Part shown: positions 26,031 through 34,311 of the stretch, piece by piece
Position numbering within the stretch: position 1 is the first letter of the stretch
How the letters are laid out: every line of letters starts with the position of its first letter
NCBI GenBank assembly: GCA_965248715.1
Contig: CBDFKB010000005.1
Span: forward strand, 1 to 64,000
From: CBDFKB01 sp965248715
Lineage (GTDB): Bacteria; Pseudomonadota; Alphaproteobacteria; Rhizobiales; Rhizobiaceae
Length of the DNA: 64,000 nt
Direction of reading: 5' to 3'
The notes under the pieces: model-generated
Databases searched by the model: none
The model's input: the letters and a program-made list of their open reading frames with translations, nothing else
Told to the model about the DNA's origin: nothing
Program-made: the position numbers and the translations under genes

Positions 26031-26069
26031 GGAAGAATTGATTGTCATAACTGACTGAACTATCTAAGT

Positions 26070-26088
26070 TGGTAAGCATAAATTACCA
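26070..26088. promoter_or_regulatory. Short dyad upstream of LysR gene
   Basis: TGGTAA and TTACCA with a 7-base spacer lie 15 bases before the LysR start. The spacing is compatible with an autoregulatory operator but the arms are short. Confidence 0.35.
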
Positions 26089-26103
26089 TGTGAGTGATAT
26101 ACC

Positions 26104-27039
26104 ATGGAAAGCCTGCGCAATCTAAACCAGATCGTCACCCTTGCCGAATGCGGCAATTTCCGCAAAGCCGCGACCCGGTTGGGGATCACCCATTCGGCGT
26201 TGAGCCAAACCGTCTCACGGATGGAAAAAGAGCTTGGAGCGCCCTTATTCGTCAGGTCCCATCAAGAAACCATTCCGACTGCATTTGGTTCGCGGTTATT
26301 AGAGGCGGCCGGCATCGCGATCCAAGAATTGGGCGAAGCCGAGCGCGATATAACCTTGATGCAGAATTTGGAGGCCGGGAGGTTGGTGATCGGCGCCGAC
26401 CCGGTGATTGCCGACGCCTTGTTGGCTCCTGCGCTCGCCAATTTGATGGGCAATTGTCCGCGGTTGCGGTTTACCGTTTTGGCTCGCAACTGGCGCAATA
26501 TGGAAGAAGAATTGTTGGCGCGTCGCATCGATATATTCGTCGGCCTGGCCCCTGACCGACAGATCGAAAGCCTCAACTACCAGCAATTGCCCCTTGGCGT
26601 GCCGGTGGTCGCCTGCCGCAGTCAACATCCTTTGGCAACCGGAAAACCGGCGACGGTCGACCAATGCCTTCAATTTCCGCTTGCTGGCAGCGAAGCGCCG
26701 GACTGGTTTTTGGAAATTATCGTCCATGCGTTTCCGCAAGTAATCAGGTCGGTGAAAGATTTGCGGTCGGTATTTTTGATCACCTACAGTTTCTCCGTGA
26801 CGCGGCGTTTATTGCTGTCGGGCGACGTGGTTGCCATGGTGCCGCGCACCATGATTGCCGATGATATTACCCGCGGCGATATTGTGGAACTAAAGGTTGA
26901 AGGGTTGGAATTTCCGACCCGTTTGCCAGGTGTCGTTGCAACCCTAGGCGCCAGGCCAATTCCACCGGCAGCCGATGCTCTGATCGGTGCGCTTTATAAG
27001 TGTCAGCGACAGGCCTTTGCCAAAGTTAGGAAGAACTGA
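26104..27039 (+). CDS. LysR-family transcriptional regulator
   Basis: 311 residues, normal length. The helix-turn-helix NLNQIVTLAECGNFRKAATR with ITHSALSQTVSRMEKELGAP is typical, and the C-terminal periplasmic-binding-like domain begins near residue 90 (GRLVIGADPVIADALLAPAL). No divergent partner remains; upstream is the palindromic array and downstream is transposon and integrase debris beside the tRNA-Leu. Its target gene is therefore unknown. Confidence 0.85.
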   Translation: MESLRNLNQIVTLAECGNFRKAATRLGITHSALSQTVSRMEKELGAPLFVRSHQETIPTAFGSRLLEAAGIAIQELGEAERDITLMQNLEAGRLVIGADPVIADALLAPALANLMGNCPRLRFTVLARNWRNMEEELLARRIDIFVGLAPDRQIESLNYQQLPLGVPVVACRSQHPLATGKPATVDQCLQFPLAGSEAPDWFLEIIVHAFPQVIRSVKDLRSVFLITYSFSVTRRLLLSGDVVAMVPRTMIADDITRGDIVELKVEGLEFPTRLPGVVATLGARPIPPAADALIGALYKCQRQAFAKVRKN

Positions 27040-27191
27040 GCGGTGCCGTACCCGGAAGCAAAAATGCTCCATCCATTGACGGTCATACCGGTGCCGGGGT
27101 TTTCAGAAGTGGTTCGGGAATTTTGAACAACTGAGATAAGTGGAATTTCGACCTGTCAGTGGCACATTGTGCTAAACACAGGAGAATACTC

Positions 27192-27539
27192 ATGGCCCGA
27201 CGTCCTGGTCGCAATCACACTGCAGCGTTCAAAACCAAGATGGCGCTAGCCGCCATTTGTGGTGAATACACATTGGGCGAACTTGCCCAGCAAAACGATG
27301 TTCATCGCAACCAGATCAAGCGATGGCCAAATACGGCTAACCGGCGCACCGCCTATAGCCTTCGCCATACCTATACTTGCCTCAGGTTGCTGGAGGGAGT
27401 TGACATTTATCAGATCAGCAAAAACTACCGTACCAGCGTCGAGATGATCGAAAAATACTACGCCGCGCATATCAAAACAAACATAGATGCGGCTGCGATC
27501 AATGTCCGTAAATCGCCTAATGTTGGCCACACCGGTTGA
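27192..27539 (+). pseudogene. Chimeric debris: IS3-type OrfA start fused to a tyrosine integrase end
   Basis: The first 45-50 residues (ARRPGRNHTAAFKTKMALAA, LGELAQQNDVHRNQIKRW) are an IS3-family OrfA helix-turn-helix. From about 27340 the same frame becomes a phage/plasmid integrase C-terminus, AYSLRHTYTCLRLLEGVDIY and SVEMIEKYYAAH, with the catalytic Arg, His and Tyr. Neither half is complete. It ends 35 bases before tRNA-Leu, so it probably records an older integration at the same place. Confidence 0.7.
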
Positions 27540-29403
27540 TTAGCGGTCTGAATCCCGATAACGAATTCCCATCGCGGACGTGGTGGAATTGGTAGACACA
27601 AGGGACTTGAACAAGTTGAGTGCCCCACTGGAAACGGTGGGTGTAGAACTGCTCAAATTCGGGGAAACCTCTAATCTGGCAATCCCGAGCCAAGCCGATA
27701 TACTCGGAAGGTGTAGAGACTAGACGGGCAGCACCTAACGCCAATTGGTTAGGGTGAAGGTATAGTCCAGACCACAAGCATTCCTCGGAATGGCGGTGAA
27801 AATCGTAGTTGGTAAGAAAATCCCTCGGGCGAATAGCCCATGCGGGTTCGAGTCCCGCCGTCCGCACCAAATCGGACTTGATGTCTGAGATTTTCTGTAA
27901 CATCTTGAATGGTAAGGTAGTTTTTGGTGTTCGATAACCCTTATTGCGGTCGTATGTTACGGGTTGGCTAAAGGCCAGTTTGACCACTGTTCTTTGCAGG
28001 TCAAATCGCCCAGAAGCCCATAGTTTCCAAGGGTTTGCGAGAAACTTCAGGGAGTGTTCGATAAATTCTTCAAAGCGTTTGTTATTTTGTGGCTTGGATG
28101 CCAGTTTTTCCAATAATCCCTGACGTGTTCTCTCCGCTTTTTCGATTTTACCTTCATAGGCAGCGATAACGGTTGCATTTGAAGCTGAGATGGCGCGGTC
28201 AAGCAATTGAGCTATTTCCTTGTCTGTTGCCTTGAGGTCGCTTTTCAGCGTGTTGATGCGAGACTGAGCCTGCTCTAAGCGCTGGTTCCATGCTTGCTTG
28301 AACATGATGGTGGCAAGGTCGAATAGTTGCTTTGTTGGCTGCAAGGACTTGATGATTGTTTCGAATTCGCCTTCGATCACTGCGCGTGGAACAGATTTTC
28401 GGTAACTTTCGCAACCGCGTGTATCACACAGATAATAGGGATATTTCTTGCGTTTTCCCTTGGACCAGCACGCGGTAAATGGATTGTCGCAATCACCGCA
28501 CAGCACAAAACCGCGTAGGGGGAAGTCCAGATTGATGTTTTTTCGTATTGGAGCGTTGGTGTTGGTTTCACGCCTTGCTTGAACTTTTTCAAATGTTTCC
28601 AGTGAGATTAATGGCTGGTGATGTCCCTTTAGCCATTTGATCCCGTAACGCTCATGATTGATAAACCCGGCATAAAGCGGATTGGTGAGGAGTTCCGTGA
28701 CGCGCTGCTGAGGAATATAGCCTTGTCTGTTTTTTGGATAGGCAGGCTGGCTTTCAAGATACCGTTTTACTTCCGCCTGGCTTTCCAGACGTCCACAGGC
28801 ATAGGCTTCAAAGGCTTCCATGATGATAGAAGCTATAGGTTCATCTGGAACGATTTCTTTTCCGCTGTGTCTGGACTTTTGATATTTGTACCCCTTGGGT
28901 GTTTGAAAGACCCAAAAACCTTGCTCCATACGAGCTTTCATTTTCTGCAAGGTTTGACGGGCGTTTTGTTCGCGCTCCAATGTACCGGTTGCTGCAATGA
29001 TGGTTTCGAGGAATTTTCCCTCGGGGCTATCTTCAAACTTGAAGTTCAGGCAATCGCGAATGGCATTACGGGCCTGCATTTCACGGCGTAGACGTAAATG
29101 GAATTCCGTATCGCGTGAATAACGTTTCAGATCGTCAAAGATCACCACATAGCGTTTGTGTGGATTAGCGTCGAGATAGGCGAGTAATGCCACCATACCG
29201 CGGCGGTTCATGAAATCTCCCTTGCCCGTCATAATGTCAGGAAAGACTGCTTCTATCGGGCAATTCAAAGCATTTGCGCGTTCACGGCAGCGGTGTTCCT
29301 GGCTATCGAGACCACTTCCTTCGTCATCTTGCTTTTTCCCCGATACACGGCAATATATCAGTGCCGCATCCGGTCTTTCAAAAACCTCCTTTTCTGCTGT
29401 CAT
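27517..29403 (-). CDS. Large serine recombinase (element integrase), C-terminus running through the tRNA
   Basis: About 628 residues from the ATG at 29403 (AGGA precedes it). The catalytic domain has the Ser in YCRVSGKKQDDEGSGLDSQE and the conserved KRYSRDTEFHLRLR region. A recombinase domain and a zinc ribbon (CGDCDNPFTACWSKGKRKK, YYLC) follow, then a coiled coil (about 385-440). The family-like part ends at LPFKMLQKISDIKSDLV; beyond it the frame reads antisense through the tRNA-Leu exons and intron (RTAGLEPAWAIRP), so the last 120 or so residues were supplied by the host on integration. Last gene of the leftward operon. Confidence 0.9.
   Translation of the reverse strand: MTAEKEVFERPDAALIYCRVSGKKQDDEGSGLDSQEHRCRERANALNCPIEAVFPDIMTGKGDFMNRRGMVALLAYLDANPHKRYVVIFDDLKRYSRDTEFHLRLRREMQARNAIRDCLNFKFEDSPEGKFLETIIAATGTLEREQNARQTLQKMKARMEQGFWVFQTPKGYKYQKSRHSGKEIVPDEPIASIIMEAFEAYACGRLESQAEVKRYLESQPAYPKNRQGYIPQQRVTELLTNPLYAGFINHERYGIKWLKGHHQPLISLETFEKVQARRETNTNAPIRKNINLDFPLRGFVLCGDCDNPFTACWSKGKRKKYPYYLCDTRGCESYRKSVPRAVIEGEFETIIKSLQPTKQLFDLATIMFKQAWNQRLEQAQSRINTLKSDLKATDKEIAQLLDRAISASNATVIAAYEGKIEKAERTRQGLLEKLASKPQNNKRFEEFIEHSLKFLANPWKLWASGRFDLQRTVVKLAFSQPVTYDRNKGYRTPKTTLPFKMLQKISDIKSDLVRTAGLEPAWAIRPRDFLTNYDFHRHSEECLWSGLYLHPNQLALGAARLVSTPSEYIGLARDCQIRGFPEFEQFYTHRFQWGTQLVQVPCVYQFHHVRDGNSLSGFRPLINRCGQH
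27574..27869 (+). tRNA. tRNA-Leu(UAA) interrupted by a group I intron, CCA encoded
   Basis: Exon 1 (27574-27608) has acceptor GCGGACG, a D-arm with GGTAGACAC and the 5' anticodon stem AGGGA then CTT. Exon 2 (27817-27869) supplies AAAA, the stem TCCCT, a long variable arm (CGGGCGAATAGCCCAT), the T-arm GCGGGTTCGAGTCCCGC and CGTCCGC-A-CCA. Splicing gives a seven-base loop CTTAAAA with anticodon UAA, the intron lying between U34 and A35 as in cyanobacterial tRNA-Leu introns. Its 3' end is the integration site of the 34 kb element. Confidence 0.95.
27609..27816 (+). ncRNA. Group I self-splicing intron (208 nt, IC3-like)
   Basis: The 5' exon ACUU can pair with GAGU at the start of the intron with a U-G pair at the splice site (P1). 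The core AAATTCGGGGAAACCT and GGCAATCCCGAGCCAAGCC is characteristic of P4-P6. P7 is AGACTA (27717) with TAGTC (27763), P8 is CACCTAAC (27732) with GTTAGGGTG (27748), P9 is GCATTCC with GGAATG (27778-27792), and the final base is G. No homing endonuclease is encoded. Confidence 0.92.
27864..27879. other. Left attachment-site core (attL)
   Basis: GCACCAAATCGGACTT spans the last six bases of the tRNA gene and the next ten. The same 16 bases occur at 62105-62120. Flanks diverge on the outer side of each copy, as expected for the ends of an integrated element. Confidence 0.75.
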
Positions 29404-29795
29404 GTAATATTCCTTTCTCCGCACCCCGCACTAAGAGATGGGGTCCCATCATCGGCGGCATGTCTAAATTCCTTCTGTGAATTATTGCCTAAGCCTACCA
29501 TATTGCCGGAATCTTGCGTGAGATATTTGGGCGGGATCACGGTTTGCTCACAAGCAGATACCTCATCACAACTACCAGTGACGTGCTGCAAGGGATGAAC
29601 ACCAAACCCCAGATCAACAAAATTGACGATGATATTCCACAGCGTATCAAGAAACTCACGTTTTTGATCTTCGGTTAAATCTGAGTTCTCCAGATGGTGC
29701 TCATAAAGGGCGTAATCAATGGTAAGTGCTTTATACGGGGCGGCAACGCTTTGAGGATCTAGACTTGCCTGATTGTTTAATTTTTCATCCGTCAT
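29400..29795 (-). CDS. Small conserved element protein of unknown function
   Basis: About 131 residues from the ATG at 29795, which has GGGAGGTGGTC just before it; the longer frame to 29906 overlaps the upstream gene and is less likely. It is acidic, with APYKALTIDYALYEHHLENS and REFLDTLWNIIVNFVDLGFG, and has a helical look without membrane segments. It overlaps the recombinase start by four bases, so it may act with the recombinase, for example as a directionality or accessory factor. That role is a guess from position only. Confidence 0.65.
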   Translation of the reverse strand: MTDEKLNNQASLDPQSVAAPYKALTIDYALYEHHLENSDLTEDQKREFLDTLWNIIVNFVDLGFGVHPLQHVTGSCDEVSACEQTVIPPKYLTQDSGNMVGLGNNSQKEFRHAADDGTPSLSAGCGERNIT

Positions 29796-30282
29796 GACCA
29801 CCTCCCGACGGTTCAGGATGATGATTTGCATCTTCCGCGTCATCCGTGGCATTGTCTGCTTTCCGGTTTCGCAGTTCGTCCGTGCGCTGATCTTCGTAGG
29901 AAACATATTCCATCATCATGCACCAACGAATGGCGAGGTGTTTTGGAACCCTGGCTTCCATCCAGACGAATTCTATGGCTGCTTCAAGGGCGAATTCGCC
30001 TTTGACGAAGGACGTGCCAGTTCGTTCATGGAAGAATACCAACGATTGGCGGTCGCATTCGTGTAGTTGGCGGTGATTTTCTGTGTCAAATTGCCATTCT
30101 AAAATGCCAGACGCGCATAAATAGCGTTTGTAGGCATCAGCTAAATAGTTTGCCTGTTCTTTGGGAATACAAAACGTCTTGAGATCATGCGGGAAGATCG
30201 TCAATCCCCCGCATGCTTCAAGGTTTGCACGTCGTATCCGGTACCCAAGTTCAAGATGGGTATTTGGTGAAGAAGTGTTCAT
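29785..30282 (-). CDS. Hypothetical element protein
   Basis: 165 residues starting MNTSSPNTHLELGYRIRRAN. It has a compact N-terminal domain (FPHDLKTFCIPKEQANYLAD, GILEWQFDTENHRQLHECDR) and a disordered Gly/His-rich tail. It overlaps the next gene by 11 bases and follows the 248-residue protein gene closely. I do not recognise a family. It belongs to the leftward operon from the coupling protein to the recombinase. Confidence 0.6.
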   Translation of the reverse strand: MNTSSPNTHLELGYRIRRANLEACGGLTIFPHDLKTFCIPKEQANYLADAYKRYLCASGILEWQFDTENHRQLHECDRQSLVFFHERTGTSFVKGEFALEAAIEFVWMEARVPKHLAIRWCMMMEYVSYEDQRTDELRNRKADNATDDAEDANHHPEPSGGGHDG

Positions 30283-30290
30283 GTTACCCC

Positions 30291-31034
30291 CTAACCGTTT
30301 GTTGGTGTTGGTTGTGAAGGATCACTGGATTTGGTTTCTGCGCTGGCCTTTGAACCGGATTGTCCAAGCCCTAAGCTTTCCGAAAGTTCCCGATTGCTAC
30401 TGCCACCATGCCCGCTTGCATAACCGCCATATCGTTTGCGACCGCCGCTATTTCTTGCTTGGCGCTTGCGCTTTTCCGCTTCTATCTGAGGACGGTAGTA
30501 TTTGTCCTCAAACTGTTTGCCTTCCTCATAGAACGGGCGAGTTTCAGCCACTTCGAACTGCTCGCTGATCAGCTTTTTTGCAAAGATATCCGTAATACTT
30601 AGTTCAGTTGCCATCAATGCTGCCTGGTGTGCGTAGGCGCGGTAAAACGGCATTTTATCTCCGTCTTGCACTTGTTGCAGCGTGGCATTGGCGAAATCCA
30701 AGCCAATTGCCTGTTGGTCATCATCAAGTTCCTCTTCTGATTTAAGAAGTGCCTTTCTGAGTTGATCCATGGATTGACCAAACAACCCCTTGAATAGATC
30801 ACGGATGATCGTATCTGCTTTTGCGGCATTAATGCCTCTTTCTGTTCTGGAAACGGCAAAGGCGTATGTTTCCAGTTTTTCAATAAAGCTGCCGGATTTA
30901 TGGATTTCTCGATTGAGGATACTGCAGATGGAAGCAAACTCCTCAAACTGCGGATCAGTTAGTAATCTCGCGGAGAAGCTTTCTCTGGTTTGAGCAACAA
31001 TGCCATGCTCTATCGGTTCGTAAATCGTATTCAT
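30291..31034 (-). CDS. Hypothetical protein, member of a tandem paralogous pair (I)
   Basis: About 247 residues from MNTIYEPIEHGIV at 31034; a frame extension to 31088 adds basic residues without a good start. The domain shared with 31435-32067 includes TRESFSARLLTDPQFEEFAS, AKADTIIRDLFKGLFGQSMD, MPFYRAYAHQAALMATELS and KYYRPQIEAEKRKRQAR. The C-terminal 50 residues are Gly/Ser-rich. It is predicted soluble and largely helical. Role unknown; context suggests conjugation or element maintenance. Confidence 0.65.
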   Translation of the reverse strand: MNTIYEPIEHGIVAQTRESFSARLLTDPQFEEFASICSILNREIHKSGSFIEKLETYAFAVSRTERGINAAKADTIIRDLFKGLFGQSMDQLRKALLKSEEELDDDQQAIGLDFANATLQQVQDGDKMPFYRAYAHQAALMATELSITDIFAKKLISEQFEVAETRPFYEEGKQFEDKYYRPQIEAEKRKRQARNSGGRKRYGGYASGHGGSSNRELSESLGLGQSGSKASAETKSSDPSQPTPTNG

Positions 31035-31434
31035 TCTATTTTCCTTTCGGGGTTTTCGGTTTTGTTTGGTATTGACGGTTCGATCCATTCAAAGATTGCA
31101 AAAGACAAAGCTTCGCTGTTCCTGATGGAGGGTATTTCCATTCAGGTCTGGTCAATTAAATCGAACCGCTGAAAGAAGCCGGGAATGTTGGCTGAGAAGG
31201 TTCAAGTGTTGAGCGCAATTAAGGCAAAATCCGCGCTGTCAAATGGCAATTTAATGGCACGTGCCATCTAATCTGAATGCTATCGCAAGCATCCAAATTT
31301 ACACCAGCCAGCAAAGTCCCGTTCACTGTGCGTTTCAGAAGATTTGCCTGTGGCCGTTAACTCGATAGTTCCAATTAATAATCGGCGGGACATAATTTGC
31401 CTTTGCACTATCATGGTATGCATGAGCTCACTTT
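31035..31434. other. Spacer between the paralogous genes
   Basis: About 400 bases without a credible gene. It holds the upstream region of paralogue I and a GGCACGTGCC palindrome near 31257. The remaining frames are short and unlike proteins. Confidence 0.4.
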
Positions 31435-32067
31435 CTATCGTGAATAGGCTTGCCCATGCGATTGTTTTGCTAAGGCTCTGTCCTGTTTTTCAGCTTCAAT
31501 TTGTGGGCGGTAATAGGTTTTGTCTAATTCCATGCCCCATTCCTTGAAGTCTCGGTTTTCTGTTTCTTTGAAGGTTTCACTGATGAGCTTTTTCGCGCCT
31601 GCGTCCGTAGTGCCAAGATTAGTTGCGAGCTGTGAGGCTTCATAGGCAAAGGCACGGTTGAACGTCATCTTGTTGCCTTGTTCAACCATCTGGCCTATTT
31701 CATTGGCAGCTCTATAGGCCTGGTCACGTTCTGCCTCAGCCGGGTTGTTCTCACGGTCAAACAGCGCTTTTTCTTTGTTGAGCAATTTATCAAGCGTTTG
31801 CTTCATGGATTCACCTGTCCGAGCTTTGTAAATATCTCGAATGATCGTATTGGCCTTGGCGATGTTGAAGTTTTCCGATGCGGCAAACGCACTTGAATAA
31901 TCATCGAGTTTTTTCTGGAACCGTCCTGTCTCTTTGATGGTGCGCTCCATAATGCCCGTGATGGCGATCACATCATCAAACTGCCGGTCATTGAGCAGGA
32001 TTGCAGAAAAGCTCTGTCGGGTTTCGCCAATGCGCTTTATCTCTTCCGGGTTGTATGTAACGTTCAT
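31435..32067 (-). CDS. Hypothetical protein, member of a tandem paralogous pair (II)
   Basis: 210 residues. It aligns along its length with the gene at 30291-31034: TRQSFSAILLNDRQFDDVIA, AKANTIIRDIYKARTGESMK, MTFNRAFAYEASQLATNLGT and TYYRPQIEAEKQDRALAKQ. It lacks the Gly/Ser tail of its paralogue. The repeated IRD helix and YRPQIEAEK block define an unrecognised family. It is translated in the same direction as the coupling protein and the recombinase. Confidence 0.68.
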   Translation of the reverse strand: MNVTYNPEEIKRIGETRQSFSAILLNDRQFDDVIAITGIMERTIKETGRFQKKLDDYSSAFAASENFNIAKANTIIRDIYKARTGESMKQTLDKLLNKEKALFDRENNPAEAERDQAYRAANEIGQMVEQGNKMTFNRAFAYEASQLATNLGTTDAGAKKLISETFKETENRDFKEWGMELDKTYYRPQIEAEKQDRALAKQSHGQAYSR

Positions 32068-32104
32068 AATAGTCTCCTTGTCAGTTTGGCTGAATTGAGT
32101 GGTA

Positions 32105-32632
32105 TTAATCGCCCATGGTCTGGGACGGGGAACGACGACGCTCGGGGCTTTCGCGGCGCGACTGTGTTCTCCGACGCTCCGAGGAATGCTTAAAATCCTT
32201 GATGTATTTTTTGCGTTGCGAGGATTTTTCGAGAAAGGTCTCGCTCTCCTTTAGCTCCTGGCTATCGAGGCGATCCATCGAGCGTTGATGATCCGAACGA
32301 ACGTTAAGCTGTGCCTGACGGGTCAGATCGCGGCTGTTGAACCTGTCAATCATCCCGAAGGATGGTTTGAAGTCTCTGACCTTTGATCCAGCCTTATCAA
32401 TCAGCGCGCGCCGGGCAATCTCCACACGGGTCGTGTATTCGGCGCGGTAAAGGCGCTCCGTATCGGTTCGCCGTTTGTCGAACTTCTCACTGATGTTTTC
32501 AAAATCCTTGAGTTCCTGGCTCTTGTGTTTTTGACCTTCGCGCTCTTGCCCTTTGAATACAGCCACGCCCGCTCGCCGAATGTTGTTCAATTTCAAGGCC
32601 GCATTGACCTGATCAAGATTATCGGTTGTCAT
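32105..32632 (-). CDS. Highly charged hypothetical protein
   Basis: 175 residues, very rich in Lys, Arg, Glu and Asp, with long predicted helices (DFENISEKFDKRRTDTERLY) and a C-terminal tail of Ser/Arg repeats (SRRESPERRRSPSQ). It has no cysteine and no membrane segment. It could bind DNA or a coupling-protein complex, but no family is recognised. It lies between the small membrane protein and paralogue II in the leftward operon. Confidence 0.6.
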   Translation of the reverse strand: MTTDNLDQVNAALKLNNIRRAGVAVFKGQEREGQKHKSQELKDFENISEKFDKRRTDTERLYRAEYTTRVEIARRALIDKAGSKVRDFKPSFGMIDRFNSRDLTRQAQLNVRSDHQRSMDRLDSQELKESETFLEKSSQRKKYIKDFKHSSERRRTQSRRESPERRRSPSQTMGD

Positions 32633-32637
32633 CGGTG

Positions 32638-32907
32638 TTATCCTTTCTTGCGATGTTTTGGGTTGGTGCGGAAAATAAACCAGTCACAATAGCCGTTTGC
32701 AGGATTTGAAATTTCGAATTCGCCATACGCGCCAATGAACGAACAGGAGGTGTAATATCGTTCGGCTCTGGGGTCGTAGGTTCCATTGTTCAACCATTTG
32801 TATGACCAGATAAAATGAGGAAGACCGATTGAGTGATAAACCGCCCATATGATGACGGGGACGATAATCCAGACGAAGTAGGTTGGTTTGACGAAATACC
32901 TGTTCAT
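32638..32907 (-). CDS. Small membrane protein
   Basis: 89 residues. One N-terminal membrane helix (TYFVWIIVPVIIWAVYHSIG) is followed by an aromatic-rich exposed domain with two Cys residues (TSCSF, NGYCDW) and a basic end. It overlaps the stop of the coupling-protein gene by four bases. A membrane protein coupled to a VirD4-type gene fits a conjugation accessory role, but no family is recognised. Confidence 0.6.
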   Translation of the reverse strand: MNRYFVKPTYFVWIIVPVIIWAVYHSIGLPHFIWSYKWLNNGTYDPRAERYYTSCSFIGAYGEFEISNPANGYCDWFIFRTNPKHRKKG

Positions 32908-34253
32908 GCTTGACCTCCAATATCCGGCACTGGAAATTCTACCTTGGGATCAACTTGCATCGGAGGCCCTTCTTGTGGATTTGAACCGAGGTGGTGAGCT
33001 GTGGGAACAATCTGATTTTGAAAAAGCTTGCGGCAAACCAGCCAGCCGTAGCCCCGAATGTGAATCACCTGCATTGAAGGATCGAGGTTCACGAGTTCCG
33101 TTGGTGTCATGACGGGCTGTTTGCCCGTACTGATAGAACCGGAAAGTTCCAAGCGTTCCGCATTCACATTCATGGATTGAGAAATACTGATTTCCTCACC
33201 CATGGATTTTGATATTTTTTCCGCATCAACATCCGAAATCGACAGATATTGAATAACAGAGCAATTGTCGCGTAAAATGGCAGCTTCTTTGGTGCCGTAT
33301 TGATTTTCAATGTCGGCGAATGTCTGAGCGATATAAATCGAAGAAGTGCCGAAGGATCGTTGGATTGTAACCTTCTTCACGGTATCCTTTTGCGGTGAGT
33401 TACACATCTCATCAATGATGTTAATCACGCGCCCGCCGCGCCCGGAGAATTGGGCCTCCATCATGCATTGCTGATGAAGGGCATAATGAATGCCAACACG
33501 GTCCGCGTAGCGTTGCGGCAAAACCATATGAACGAGCCAGCCGTTGCGGCATAATTCTTCATGGGTGTGTGTTTCGTCCACACCTGCCAGATTGAGCGAA
33601 GAACCTGGTGAATAAATTTGTAGGGGCGTTAGTGCAGCGCGAAGGTGACGGTAATATCCCTCATTGTCATTGTCCTGCATGTTGAGAGAGAGTTTCGCGC
33701 GAGCTTTTAATGCGGGAGAGCCATCCTCAGTGGCATTCTCCCGAACACTGCGCCAAATATCAGGGTCTGCCATCATCTCATAGAGCATGCCCGGACGAAC
33801 TTGCTTTGGCAAAAGTTCAAGCAAACACATGATGCCAACGTGGATTTCCTGACGTGGATTTTCTCTAAAATGAAAATTACGTCCGCCATCATTGACCTCA
33901 GGAACAATATTATGAGTTGCCGTTTCAATTGTGAATAATAATTCACCCGGATTATGTTTCGCGGCAGAGGTAATCGCGCCGAACGGATTGAGGATCAGAC
34001 GATCTGGATTATCCCACCCAAAATGCGCCATATCATCTATGCAACCGCACAGCCGCCCGTACTTTTTTGCGACAGGCAGTATTTGCGAAAAACACTCACC
34101 GTTTTTTGGGTCATTGGTAAAAATCGTGAGATTTGTATTTGCCATCAACGCTTGGATAGTCGGCACAACTACCGATGTTGTTTTCGCCGAACCCGTCGAA
34201 CCGATGACTAATCGAGATGTGTTGGTGTTCCCCGTCAGCACCAATGGGATCAA
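32904..34253 (-). CDS. VirD4/TraG-type coupling protein, N-terminally truncated
   Basis: 449 residues. The Walker A is GSTGSAKTTSVVVPTIQALM, the Walker B is RVINIIDEMCNSPQ, and the sensor region SIYIAQTFADIENQYG matches TraG/VirD4 ATPases, which dock relaxase-bound DNA to a type IV secretion channel. Typical proteins have about 100-150 more N-terminal residues with membrane helices; here the frame starts abruptly beside an IS3-family element. The native start is therefore lost, and membrane anchoring is doubtful. Confidence 0.85.
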   Translation of the reverse strand: MIPLVLTGNTNTSRLVIGSTGSAKTTSVVVPTIQALMANTNLTIFTNDPKNGECFSQILPVAKKYGRLCGCIDDMAHFGWDNPDRLILNPFGAITSAAKHNPGELLFTIETATHNIVPEVNDGGRNFHFRENPRQEIHVGIMCLLELLPKQVRPGMLYEMMADPDIWRSVRENATEDGSPALKARAKLSLNMQDNDNEGYYRHLRAALTPLQIYSPGSSLNLAGVDETHTHEELCRNGWLVHMVLPQRYADRVGIHYALHQQCMMEAQFSGRGGRVINIIDEMCNSPQKDTVKKVTIQRSFGTSSIYIAQTFADIENQYGTKEAAILRDNCSVIQYLSISDVDAEKISKSMGEEISISQSMNVNAERLELSGSISTGKQPVMTPTELVNLDPSMQVIHIRGYGWLVCRKLFQNQIVPTAHHLGSNPQEGPPMQVDPKVEFPVPDIGGQA

Positions 34254-34311
34254 TTAGGATGATTGCTTAAGGGAGAGTTTTTGGCTCATCTTCACCACAC
34301 AGGAGTGAAGA

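Noticed and set aside
25616..26041. 141-residue open frame (and similar frames) across the 25 kb array
   Set aside because: The frame exists because the repeat unit length keeps it open; the protein is just the repeat translated, with no family likeness.
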